DNA of 64,000 nt, taken from Falsiroseomonas sp041690465 (lineage in GTDB: Bacteria > Pseudomonadota > Alphaproteobacteria > Acetobacterales > Acetobacteraceae). The stretch lies in contig NZ_JAWLHG010000002.1 in assembly GCF_041690465.1 (NCBI RefSeq), forward strand, positions 248,001 through 312,000. Direction: 5' to 3'. Numbering within the stretch: the first letter of the stretch is position 1; every line of letters starts with the position of its first letter. The notes below the pieces were generated by a model. It was given only the letters and a program-made list of their open reading frames with translations. It ran no database searches and was not told where the DNA came from. Position numbers and translations under genes: made by a program. Below are positions 1 to 7,080 of the stretch, in pieces.

Positions 1-43
1 CATCGGCATCCACCAGCATGCGCGGCTTGGTTGTCTGGCCCAT
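1..43 (-). CDS. N-terminal fragment of an unassigned protein (runs off the window)
   Basis: A reading frame opens with ATG at 43 behind a GGAGG ribosome binding site (8 bases before the ATG) and leaves the window after about 14 residues (MGQTTKPRMLVDAD). It follows the thiamine-type binding protein on the same strand, 60 bp downstream, so it may belong to that operon. The Arg-x-Leu-Val-Asp-x-Asp start is reminiscent of inosine/uridine nucleoside hydrolases, but 14 residues are too few to assign it. Confidence 0.5.
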   Translation of the reverse strand, partial: MGQTTKPRMLVDAD

Positions 44-80
44 CAATTCAGACCTCCGGTGCTCGGCGCCGAGGCGCCTG

Positions 81-103
81 CGCCCTTCGGTCATCGAAGG
101 GCG
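81..103 (-). terminator. Hairpin directly after the stop codon of the thiamine-type binding protein
   Basis: A perfect 9-bp inverted repeat (CGCCCTTCG / CGAAGGGCG, loop of 5) begins one base after the stop codon. A second small palindrome, GGCGCC-TC-GGCGCC, follows. There is no T-run, so it could equally be an mRNA-stabilising or attenuating structure between this gene and the next one on the same strand. Confidence 0.45.
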
Positions 104-1066
104 TCACCGCGCGGCCACCGGCAGCTCCACGGCGTAGCTGTCGAGCGGTGGCACGCTGCGGATCAGCCGGCGCTCCGCCAGGTGGTGCGCCATGCGCGCG
201 TAGCGGTTGCGGTCGAGCGCCGCGGGGGCGAGGCTGAAGCGGTTGGCGGTGCTCGCCCAGGCGCGCTGGTTCAGCGCGTTGTCGAGCTCGCGGCGCGGGC
301 CGGCGATGAACATGCGCCAGGCTTCCTCGGGGTTGTTCACGATGAAATGGGTTGCCGCCTCGGTCGCGTCCAGGAACTTCCGCAGCAGCGGGTCCCGCGC
401 CCGGTCGCGATGGGCGATGTAGATCAGCTCGTCATAGATCGGCAGGCCGTGCTGCTCGGGGAAGAAGGCACGGCCGGGACGGCCTTCGATGTCGAGCTGA
501 TGCAGCTCGAAGTTGCGGTAGCCGCCGACGATGGCATCCACCTGGCCCGACATCAGCGCAGAGGACAGCGCGAAATTCACGTTGACCAGGCGCACGTCCT
601 CGAGGCGCAGCCCGACGCTCTCCAGCATGGTGCCGACCACCACTTCCTCGAAGCCGGCGACCGAGTAGCCGATGCGCTTGCCGCGCAGGTCGGCGAGCTT
701 GCGGATCGGCCCGTCGCGCAGCACGGTCAGCGTCGCCAGCGGCGTCCCCACCAGCGTGCCGACGCGCACCAGCGGCAGCCCCTGGTCCACGGCGAGGTGC
801 AGGTTCATCTGGTAGAACACGCCGATATCGCCGCGCCTGGCCGCGACCAGCCGCGGCGGGTCGTTGGGGTCGGCCGGGGCGATGATCCGCACATCGAGGC
901 CGGCGCGGGCGAAATCGCCGCGTTCCTGCGCGACGATGATCGGCGCGTGGTCCGGGTTGATGAACCAGTCGAGCAGCAGGGTGATCTGCTCGCTTCTGCC
1001 CTGCGCGCGCGCGAGCGCGGGGATGGCGAGCAGCGAGGCGGCAAGCAGCGCACGACGATGCAGCAT
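104..1066 (-). CDS. ABC transporter substrate-binding protein, NMT1/THI5-like (thiamine pyrimidine precursor)
   Basis: Predicted periplasmic binding protein of 320 aa, probably for a thiamine pyrimidine precursor such as HMP or formylaminopyrimidine. The N-terminus (MLHRRALLAASLLAIPALARAQ) is a signal peptide. Mature residues carry the motif LLDWFINPDHAPIIVAQE, typical of the NMT1/THI5 domain (SsuA/ThiY relatives). The start ATG at 1066 shares its A with the TGA stop of the upstream permease (TGATG), indicating translational coupling. The ATPase and permease lie upstream in the same operon behind a TPP riboswitch, which supports a thiamine-related ligand over sulfonates. The exact ligand cannot be told from sequence alone. 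A much longer open frame extends upstream, but the signal peptide and the coupled start fix this position. Confidence 0.92.
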   Translation of the reverse strand: MLHRRALLAASLLAIPALARAQGRSEQITLLLDWFINPDHAPIIVAQERGDFARAGLDVRIIAPADPNDPPRLVAARRGDIGVFYQMNLHLAVDQGLPLVRVGTLVGTPLATLTVLRDGPIRKLADLRGKRIGYSVAGFEEVVVGTMLESVGLRLEDVRLVNVNFALSSALMSGQVDAIVGGYRNFELHQLDIEGRPGRAFFPEQHGLPIYDELIYIAHRDRARDPLLRKFLDATEAATHFIVNNPEEAWRMFIAGPRRELDNALNQRAWASTANRFSLAPAALDRNRYARMAHHLAERRLIRSVPPLDSYAVELPVAAR

Positions 1067-1821
1067 CAGGACCTCTCCAGGGAAAGCAGGCTGTCGGGTT
1101 GCCAGGGGATGGCCCGGCGCAGCAGCCGGTCCAGGGTGAACCACAGCGCCAGCGCCATCAGCATCAGCACGAACAGCGCGGCGAACATCACATCGGTCTG
1201 GCTGCGGCCATTGGCGTGCAGCATCAGGTAGCCGAGGCCGGCCGACGACCCGACCCACTCGCCGACGATGGCGCCGATCGGCGCCACCGCCGCGGCGACC
1301 CGCAGGCCGGAGGCGAGCGCAGGCAGCGCCGCCGGCACGCTGACGCGCCACAGCACCGCGCCGCGCGTCGCGCCCATGGTGCGCGCCAGGTCCAGCAGGC
1401 CCGGGTCGGTGCGGCGCAGCCCGTCGTGGAAGGCGGTGGCGACGGGGAAGAAGATGATCAGCGTCGCCATCGCCACCTTGCTCGCCATGCCGAAGCCGAA
1501 CCAGAGCGTCAGCAGCGGCGCGATGGCAAAGACCGGGATCGCCTGCGATATCACCAGCAGCGGCAGCAGCCAGCGCCGCCCGCCGCGCCAGGCGGCCAGC
1601 GTCAGCGCCATGGTGCTGCCGAGCAGCGCGCCGAGCGCGAGGCCGGCCAGGATCTCGGCGCCGGTGACCAGCGCATGGCCCGCGATGCTGTCGGCGCGCG
1701 CGACCAGTGCCTGCGCCACGCGCCAGGGCGAGGGCAGCAGGAAGGGCGGCACCTCGGTGATCCAGACGAAGCCCTGCCACAGCAGGACCAGCCCGGCGGC
1801 GGCGACAAGGCCGCGGATCAT
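1066..1821 (-). CDS. ABC transporter permease (thiamine-precursor type)
   Basis: Inner-membrane permease of 251 aa in the BPD_transp_1 family, close to ThiX/SsuC. Several hydrophobic segments are visible, and the cytoplasmic EAA-type loop (GATRGAVLWRVSVPAALPAL) that contacts the ATPase is near residues 155-175. Its start overlaps the end of the ATPase gene by 4 bp, and its stop overlaps the start of the binding protein by 1 bp, so the three genes form one coupled operon. Control should come from the TPP riboswitch ahead of the ATPase gene. Confidence 0.92.
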   Translation of the reverse strand: MIRGLVAAAGLVLLWQGFVWITEVPPFLLPSPWRVAQALVARADSIAGHALVTGAEILAGLALGALLGSTMALTLAAWRGGRRWLLPLLVISQAIPVFAIAPLLTLWFGFGMASKVAMATLIIFFPVATAFHDGLRRTDPGLLDLARTMGATRGAVLWRVSVPAALPALASGLRVAAAVAPIGAIVGEWVGSSAGLGYLMLHANGRSQTDVMFAALFVLMLMALALWFTLDRLLRRAIPWQPDSLLSLERS

Positions 1822-2591
1822 GCTGCCTCCGCCAGCCGTTCGAGCAGCGCGGCCTGCGCGGCGAGCAGCGCCGGCTCGCGCGCCGGCCGCGGCGGCGTGC
1901 CGCCGGGCACCGCCACCTCCATCGGCGTCGCCGGCGTGCCGGCCAGCACCAGGATGCGGTCGGCGAGGCGCAGCGCCTCCAGCGGGTCATGGGTGACCAG
2001 CAGCACGGTGCAACCGGCGAGCAGCCGCGCGGCGAGGTCCTGCAGCCGGTGCCGCGTCGGCGCGTCCACGGCGGAGAAGGGCTCGTCCATCAGCACGACG
2101 GGCCGGTCCTCCATCAGCGTCCGCGCGAGGGCGACGCGCTGGCGCATGCCGCCCGACAGCGCGGCGGGCGGTTTCCCGGCATCGGCGGCGCTGAGCCCGA
2201 CCTCGGCCAGCAGGGCGCGGGCGCGGGCGCGATCCGGCCGCTCGCCACGCAGATGCGCGCCGAGCAGCACATTGCCGAGTGCATCCTTCCACGGAACCAG
2301 CAGATCGGCCTGCGCCATCCAGGCGATGCGGCCGGCAAGGGGGCGCCCGTCGCCGGCCTCCACCGTCGCGCCCTGCGGCAGGTCGAGGAGCCCGGCCGCC
2401 AGCCGCATCAGCGTGGTCTTGCCGGATCCCGAAGGCCCGAGCAGCGCGGTGCAGTGCCCGGCCGCGGCCTCCAGCGTGCAGGGCGCAAGCACGGGCTCGC
2501 CGCCGAGCGCGAAGCCCTGCGGCAGGTGGATACGGAATCCCGGTGCGGGCGAGCGCCCGATGGCAGGCCCATTGGCAGGCAAGGCGGACAC
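1818..2591 (-). CDS. ABC transporter ATP-binding protein (thiamine-precursor type)
   Basis: Cytoplasmic ATPase of the ABC importer. It shows Walker A (GPSGSGKTTL), signature (LSGGMRQR), Walker B (VVLMDEPFSAVD) and the H-loop (VTHDPLEAL), and is 257 aa with the start chosen here. An ATG at 2609 would add six residues, but it lies inside the conserved 3' thi-box of the TPP riboswitch and so is unlikely to be the start. The GTG at 2591 sits 3 bases after AGGGA, the aptamer's conserved 3' strand, which can double as Shine-Dalgarno. TTG at 2582 is a further alternative. This is the first gene of the riboswitch-controlled operon. Confidence 0.88.
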   Translation of the reverse strand: MSALPANGPAIGRSPAPGFRIHLPQGFALGGEPVLAPCTLEAAAGHCTALLGPSGSGKTTLMRLAAGLLDLPQGATVEAGDGRPLAGRIAWMAQADLLVPWKDALGNVLLGAHLRGERPDRARARALLAEVGLSAADAGKPPAALSGGMRQRVALARTLMEDRPVVLMDEPFSAVDAPTRHRLQDLAARLLAGCTVLLVTHDPLEALRLADRILVLAGTPATPMEVAVPGGTPPRPAREPALLAAQAALLERLAEAA

Positions 2592-2680
2592 CGTTCCCTT
2601 CGCCGGCATGACCCGGATCAGGTTCGTGGGGTCGCGGTCGCCCGCCTCTCAGCCCCCGATGGGCTCCCCCCGATGTGTGA
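2588..2680 (-). promoter_or_regulatory. TPP riboswitch (THI element)
   Basis: Read on the minus strand, this has the diagnostic order of a TPP aptamer: GGGGGAGCC, then CTGAGA (2652-2647), then GAACCTGATCCGGGT (2625-2611), then ATGCCGGCGAAGGGA. The outer P1 stem can be closed by ACAC (2678-2675) pairing with GTGT (2591-2588). The latter contains the GTG proposed as start codon of the ATPase gene. TPP binding would therefore hide both the AGGGA Shine-Dalgarno and the start codon, predicting thiamine-repressed translation of the ABC operon. The motif match is strong; the direct start-codon sequestration is an inference. Confidence 0.93.
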
Positions 2681-2730
2681 CGGATCTATGCGGCCCGCAG
2701 CGATGGCTTGCAAGGGGCGGCGGGCGTGGC

Positions 2731-3885
2731 ATGTCAGGCCGGGTGACCCGTCCGTTGCTCATCGGCTCCGAGATCTACCGCGGCTCGACCTACGGGCCGA
2801 AGCACCCCCTGGCCATCCCGCGCGTCTCCACCACGCTCGACCTGATCCGGGCGCTGGGATGGGTGGGCCCGGCGCAATACGTGGACAGCCCGCGCGCCAC
2901 GCCGGACCAACTCACCCGCTTCCACACGCCGGAGTACATCGCCGCCCTGATGCGTGCGGAGGCCGAGCAGGCGGTAAGCGCCGAGGCGCGCGCACGGCAT
3001 CACATCGGCGCGCATGGCAACCCGGTCTATCGCGAGGTGTTCTCCCGCCCCGCCACCGGCGCCGGCGGCACCCTGCTGGCGGCGCGGCTGACGGCCGCAG
3101 GCGGGACCGTGCATGTCCCGGGCGGCGGCACGCATCACGGCATGCCGGACCGCGCGAGCGGCTTCTGCTACCTCAACGATGCGGTGCTCGGGCTGCTGGC
3201 CTGGCTGGACCAGGGGCTGACGAACATCCTGTACCTCGACCTCGACGCGCATCACGGCGACGGGGTGGAACTGGCCTTCCACGACGATCCGCGGGTGTTC
3301 ACCCTTTCGGTCCACGAGGCCGGGCGATGGCCGCATACCGGCCGCGCCGAGGATCGCGCCGGCGGGCATGCGCGCAACCTGCCGGTGCCCGAAGGCTTCA
3401 ACGATGCGGAGATGGAGTGGCTGTTGCGCCACGCCATCCTGCCGGTGATCCGCCACCTGCGCCCGCAGGCGATCATGATCCAGTGCGGCGCCGACGCGGT
3501 GGAGGAGGATCCGCTCTCCCGCCTGGCGCTCTCCAACGCCGCGCACCGCGCCGTGGTGGCTTCGGTGATGCAACTGGCGCCGAGGCTGATCGTGCTGGGC
3601 GGCGGGGGATACAACCCCTGGTCGGTGGCGCGCTGCTGGGCCGGCGTCTGGGCGGTGCTCAACCGGCTGCCGATCCCGCCGCGACTGCCGCCGGAGGCCG
3701 AGGCGGTGCTGCGGCGCCTGGCGTGGTCGCGCGCCGCCGGGCGCAACCCGCCGGAGCACTGGTTCACCACGCTCGCCGACCCGCCGCGCCCCGGGCCGGT
3801 GCGCGCGGAGATCCGCGCGCTCGCGGCACTGACCCTGCGCGACCTTCCGGAGCCGGGGGTGCCCGTGCCATGGTCGGCGGCATGA
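2731..3885 (+). CDS. Histone deacetylase family protein (AcuC-like deacetylase/amidohydrolase)
   Basis: Zinc-dependent deacetylase-fold hydrolase of 384 aa (arginase/deacetylase superfamily). Visible motifs are GGGTHHG (131-137, the active-site His pair), FCYLND (about 145-150) and DLDAHHGDG (about 170-178, zinc Asp/His), followed by QCGADAVEEDPLS and GGGGYN near the C-terminal half. Bacterial members act on acetylated proteins or acetylpolyamines; the substrate here is unknown. The start ATG at 2731 is the first good one after the riboswitch region, which lies between this gene and the divergent ABC operon. Its stop overlaps the start of the DUF192 gene (ATGA), suggesting co-translation. Confidence 0.9.
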   Translation: MSGRVTRPLLIGSEIYRGSTYGPKHPLAIPRVSTTLDLIRALGWVGPAQYVDSPRATPDQLTRFHTPEYIAALMRAEAEQAVSAEARARHHIGAHGNPVYREVFSRPATGAGGTLLAARLTAAGGTVHVPGGGTHHGMPDRASGFCYLNDAVLGLLAWLDQGLTNILYLDLDAHHGDGVELAFHDDPRVFTLSVHEAGRWPHTGRAEDRAGGHARNLPVPEGFNDAEMEWLLRHAILPVIRHLRPQAIMIQCGADAVEEDPLSRLALSNAAHRAVVASVMQLAPRLIVLGGGGYNPWSVARCWAGVWAVLNRLPIPPRLPPEAEAVLRRLAWSRAAGRNPPEHWFTTLADPPRPGPVRAEIRALAALTLRDLPEPGVPVPWSAA

Positions 3886-4364
3886 TGCTCCGCCGACCGC
3901 TTCTCGCCGCCCTCGCCACGCTCGCCGCCGGCGCCGCCCAGGCGCAGCCGGGCGTGGACCAGCCGCAACCGCGGTTGCCCACCGACCGGCTCACCATCGT
4001 GAAGCGCGATGGAACCAGGCTCGATTTCACCGTGGAGATGGCGCTCTCGCCCGACCAGCAGATGGTGGGGCTGATGTTCCGCCGCGAGGTGAAGCCGGAC
4101 GAGGGCATGATCTTCGACTGGGGCGCGCCGCGCGAGAGCAGCATGTGGATGCGCAACACGCTGGTGCCGCTCGACATGGTGTTCATCGCCGCCGATGGCC
4201 GCATCCACCGCATCGCCGAGCGCACCGTGCCGCTGAGCCTGACGCCGGTGGACAGCCGCGGGCCGGTGCGCGCCACGCTCGAATTGCAGGGCGGCATCAC
4301 CGAGAAGCTGGACATCCGTGTCGGCGACCGGGTGCTGCACCCGATGTTCGGCACCGCGCCCTGA
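3882..4364 (+). CDS. DUF192 family exported protein
   Basis: Protein of 160 aa with a clear signal peptide (residues 1-22, ending AAQAQ) followed by a DUF192 domain. The hallmark MWMRNTLVPLDMVFIAADG lies near residues 88-106, preceded by MFRREVKPDEGMIFDW. DUF192 proteins are small beta-rich periplasmic or secreted proteins of unknown biochemical role. The start ATG at 3882 overlaps the preceding deacetylase stop by 4 bp; an ATG at 3870 in the same frame and a second ATG at 3885 are alternatives. The tRNA-Pro gene follows 52 bp downstream. Confidence 0.88.
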   Translation: MMLRRPLLAALATLAAGAAQAQPGVDQPQPRLPTDRLTIVKRDGTRLDFTVEMALSPDQQMVGLMFRREVKPDEGMIFDWGAPRESSMWMRNTLVPLDMVFIAADGRIHRIAERTVPLSLTPVDSRGPVRATLELQGGITEKLDIRVGDRVLHPMFGTAP

Positions 4365-4376
4365 GCGTCGCCCGCC

Positions 4377-4405
4377 TTGCCGGCCGGCGGGGCTGCCCCT
4401 AGGTT
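4377..4405 (+). promoter_or_regulatory. Candidate sigma-70 promoter for tRNA-Pro
   Basis: TTGCCG (4377-4382) and TAGGTT (4400-4405) are separated by 17 bases, which would place transcription start a few bases before the tRNA 5' end at 4417. The region is GC-rich and the -10 box is imperfect, so this is a pattern-based suggestion only. Confidence 0.35.
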
Positions 4406-4416
4406 GCCGCTGGCAT

Positions 4417-4493
4417 CGGGGCGTGGCGCAGCCTGGTAGCGCGCCTGTTTTGGGTACAGGAGGTCGTGGGTTCGAGTCCCGCCGCCCCGACCA
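4417..4493 (+). tRNA. tRNA-Pro (anticodon TGG)
   Basis: A 77-nt cloverleaf. The acceptor stem is CGGGGCG paired with CGCCCCG, followed by discriminator A and an encoded CCA. The anticodon arm is CCTGT-TTTGGGT-ACAGG, giving anticodon TGG. The T-arm is GTGGG-TTCGAGT-CCCGC. The encoded CCA contrasts with the neighbouring tRNA-Thr, which lacks it. Confidence 0.97.
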
Positions 4494-4611
4494 TTCTTCC
4501 CGGAGCCTTTTGCGCCGCCGAGTCGCATCTGGCGACCTCCCGGAGGCACATGGCGCACCGGGTGCAGTCCCGGCGGGCCGATCCCGGCTTCCGGACCCCT
4601 CGATCTGCCGG

Positions 4612-4640
4612 TTGTCGCCACAATCCGGGAAAGCTAGAAC
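4612..4640 (+). promoter_or_regulatory. Candidate promoter for tRNA-Thr
   Basis: TTGTCG (4612-4617) and TAGAAC (4635-4640) are spaced by 17 bases and end 8 bases before the tRNA-Thr 5' end. The rest of the 155-bp spacer between the two tRNAs shows no gene. The call rests on box similarity alone. Confidence 0.3.
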
Positions 4641-4648
4641 CGGGTTAC

Positions 4649-4720
4649 GCCGCGTTAGCTCAGCGGTAGAGCAACCGATTTGTAATCGGTAGGTCGTCAG
4701 TTCAATCCTGACACGCGGCA
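4649..4720 (+). tRNA. tRNA-Thr (anticodon TGT)
   Basis: A 72-nt cloverleaf. The acceptor stem is GCCGCGT paired with ACGCGGC, with discriminator A. The D-arm is TAGCTCAGCGGTAGAGCA, the anticodon arm ACCGA-TTTGTAA-TCGGT (anticodon TGT) and the T-arm GTCAG-TTCAATC-CTGAC. The genomic sequence continues with TCC, so CCA must be added enzymatically. Confidence 0.96.
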
Positions 4721-4731
4721 TCCCTCTGCGC

Positions 4732-4746
4732 CCGAAACGTTTTCGG
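4732..4746 (+). terminator. Small hairpin after tRNA-Thr
   Basis: CCGAAA-CGT-TTTCGG forms a 6-bp stem with a 3-base loop 11 bases after the tRNA-Thr 3' end. No U-tract follows, so termination activity is uncertain. Confidence 0.25.
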
Positions 4747-4881
4747 CCTGCTCGAAGCGGAAGAGCTCGCCGTTGAGGATGTCGTCGCGCGACGGTCCGG
4801 CATACGCGTCTTCCACCTCGGCCTCCCTGCCTCCTCTCGCGGCCACCGGACTGCATGCAGCGCGGGGGGCTGCGCTCCCGT

Positions 4882-5655
4882 TCAGCCCGATGGCCGGTGC
4901 GCCTGGTCGGCGCCCATCCGCCGTTCCAGCCAGCGCACCGCCGAGGAGATCAGCAGGATCAGCACCAGGTATTCCAGGATCAGGATGCTGTAGAGCTCGA
5001 GCGGGCGGAACACGGTGACCACCAGCTCGTTCGCCTTGCGCGTCAGCTCCTGGTAGCCGATCACGCTGGCCAACGAGCTCATCTTCACCACGTAGATGAA
5101 CTGGTTGGCGATCGGCGGCAGCACGCGGCGGATCGCCTGCGGCAGGATGACGAAGCGCATCCGCTGCCAGGGCGACAGGCCGAGCGCCATCGCCGCCTCG
5201 CGCTGGCCGCGCTCCACGCTCTGGATGCCGGCGCGGAAGATCTCCGCCTCGAAGGCGGAATCGCAGATGGCGATGGCGAGCATCGCGGCGACGAAGACAT
5301 CCAGCCGGATGTCGAGCACCACGGGCAGGCCATAGAACACCCAGAGGATCATCACCAGGATCGGGATGGAGCGGAACAACTCGACATAACCGCGATTGGT
5401 CCACCGCAACGCACGCCACTTCGCCATGCCCATCAGCGCGACGCCGAGCCCGAGCAGGATCGAGAGCACCATCGTCGCCAGCGACAGCGAGACCGTCGCC
5501 CAGAAGCCGGACAGCATGAAGGTCAGGTTGGCCTGGCCGCGCGGATCGGTCGGGTTCACCACGTGCCAGCCCCAGTTGCCGCCGCAGCCCGCCAGCGGCA
5601 GCAGCAGGACGAGCAGCATCGCCGCGCGCGCCGCGCGGCCCTGGAAAACCCCCAT
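4882..5655 (-). CDS. Polar amino-acid ABC transporter permease
   Basis: Inner-membrane permease of 257 aa in the HisM/GltK family. It has the conserved stretch ELFRSIPILVMILWVFYGLP, then FEAEIFRAGIQSVERGQREAA (the EAA loop) and MALGLSPWQRMRFVILPQA. The ATG at 5655 is preceded by GAGGGGAAG, a good ribosome binding site; a longer frame to 5736 has none. The first hydrophobic segment ends LLLPLAGCGG, which resembles a lipobox. The gene is divergent from the Rieske oxygenase and the binding protein at 7077, which is its likely partner. No ABC ATPase gene is nearby. Confidence 0.88.
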   Translation of the reverse strand: MGVFQGRAARAAMLLVLLLPLAGCGGNWGWHVVNPTDPRGQANLTFMLSGFWATVSLSLATMVLSILLGLGVALMGMAKWRALRWTNRGYVELFRSIPILVMILWVFYGLPVVLDIRLDVFVAAMLAIAICDSAFEAEIFRAGIQSVERGQREAAMALGLSPWQRMRFVILPQAIRRVLPPIANQFIYVVKMSSLASVIGYQELTRKANELVVTVFRPLELYSILILEYLVLILLISSAVRWLERRMGADQAHRPSG

Positions 5656-5751
5656 CCCGACTTCCCCTCGTGCCGGCGTTGCGCCGCGTCGGCGAATGTC
5701 GCACCGTGGGCGAACCGCGCAAGTCGCAACATCCATTCAGGGAGGCGCCGG

Positions 5752-7080
5752 ATGCAGGGCGACCTTTCCGCCCGCTACCACGGACGGCATCGGCGCGAGG
5801 TGCCGGCGCCCGATCCGGAGCTCACCGCCGTGGGGCCGGGCACGCCCTGCGGCGAATATCTGCGCGCGGCCTGGCAGCCGGTTTGCCTCTCGTCGCAGCT
5901 CGGCGAGTTGCCGCTGGCCATCCGCATCCTCGGCGAGGACCTGGTCGCCTTCCGCGACGGCGCCGGCGGCATCGGCGTGCTGCATCGCCATTGCAGCCAT
6001 CGCGGCGCCAGCCTGGAGTTCGGGCGGATCATGCCGCGCGGGATCTCCTGCTGCTATCATGGCTGGCATTACGACCTGGACGGCACGATCCTCGCGACTC
6101 CCGCCGAGCCGCCGACCAGCCGCATCCGGGAGACGCTGCGCCACGGCGCCTACCCCGCCGTGGAGAAGCATGGGCTGGTCTTTGCCTGGCTGGGCGACCC
6201 GGCCGCCGTGCCGCCGCCGCCGGTGCTCGATGTGGAGGACGAGCCGGGCGTGACGCTGGCGCCGTTCCTGCTCGAGATTCCCTGCAACTGGCTGCAGGTG
6301 TACGAGAACAGCCAGGACCCCGTCCATGTGGTGTGGCTGCATGCGCGCAATGCCGGCGCGCATTTCGACGAATCCAATGCCGCCGACCAGGAGCTCGACT
6401 TCGCCCCGACGCCGCTCGGCATGATGAACGTGCAGACGCGGCGCTGGGGCGGCATGGTCTGGACCCGCACCGTCGAGTGCATCCTGCCCAACCTCAACCA
6501 GACCGGCGCGATCTGGGAGGATGCGGCGGCCGAGAAGGCGTTCCAGCGCGTCGGGATGACACGGTGGGTGGTGCCGGTGGACGACACGGCGAGCCTGCAG
6601 ATCGGCTGGCGGCATCTCGGCGCCCATCTCGATCCGAACGGCAAGGACCGGCCGGCGGAGATCGGCCTGGGACGCATCGACTTCGAAGGGCAGGACGCCT
6701 CGGCGACCTATGCCGACCGCCAGCGCCGGCCGGGCGACTACGATGCGCAGGTCAGCCAGCGCCCCGTCGCCGTGCATGCGCTGGAGCATCTGGCGGGCAG
6801 CGACCGCGGCGTGGCGATGCTCCGCCGGATGCTGCGCCGGGCGGTGCGCGCCGAGGCGAAGCCGGTGGCGGCGGCGGGCGGCGTGCTCGCCACCTTCTGC
6901 CAGGATACCGTCACCGGCCTGCCGCCGGCCGCCGACGACCGCGCCCTGCTGCGCGCGCATGGCGCGGCGGTGGCACGCGCCGTGCTGGAGAGCGCCGGCC
7001 TTCCGCGCGAGGCACGGCGCGCAGCGATATCTGCCGCCGCACGCGGCACAAGCCTGCCCAACGAGGAGACATCTGCATGA
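5752..7080 (+). CDS. Rieske non-heme iron oxygenase, phthalate-dioxygenase-type alpha subunit
   Basis: Oxygenase component of 442 aa. The Rieske [2Fe-2S] ligands are C81-x-H83 and C100-x2-H103. The mononuclear iron site is ENSQDPVHVVWLH, giving D189, H192 and H197 (2-His-1-carboxylate). This domain order and length fit the single-subunit phthalate 4,5-dioxygenase / O-demethylase group, which takes electrons from a separate PDR-type reductase not present here. The start ATG at 5752 follows GGGAGG. Its stop overlaps the next start (ATGA). Neighbouring binding-protein and RidA genes suggest action on a nitrogen-containing small molecule; the substrate is not deducible. Confidence 0.9.
   Translation: MQGDLSARYHGRHRREVPAPDPELTAVGPGTPCGEYLRAAWQPVCLSSQLGELPLAIRILGEDLVAFRDGAGGIGVLHRHCSHRGASLEFGRIMPRGISCCYHGWHYDLDGTILATPAEPPTSRIRETLRHGAYPAVEKHGLVFAWLGDPAAVPPPPVLDVEDEPGVTLAPFLLEIPCNWLQVYENSQDPVHVVWLHARNAGAHFDESNAADQELDFAPTPLGMMNVQTRRWGGMVWTRTVECILPNLNQTGAIWEDAAAEKAFQRVGMTRWVVPVDDTASLQIGWRHLGAHLDPNGKDRPAEIGLGRIDFEGQDASATYADRQRRPGDYDAQVSQRPVAVHALEHLAGSDRGVAMLRRMLRRAVRAEAKPVAAAGGVLATFCQDTVTGLPPAADDRALLRAHGAAVARAVLESAGLPREARRAAISAAARGTSLPNEETSA

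Noticed and set aside
104..1990. 628-residue open frame covering the binding protein and extending antisense-like through the permease region
   Set aside because: The upstream part is the out-of-frame shadow of the permease gene; signal peptide and TGATG coupling place the true start at 1066.
1099..2730. Long plus-strand open frame before the deacetylase gene
   Set aside because: It is antisense to the ABC operon and riboswitch and Arg/Gln/Ala-rich, as expected of high-GC shadows; the conserved protein begins at 2731.
4417..4881. Genomic-island attachment site at the tRNA pair
   Set aside because: No integrase, no direct repeat of either tRNA 3' end and no composition change are visible in the window.
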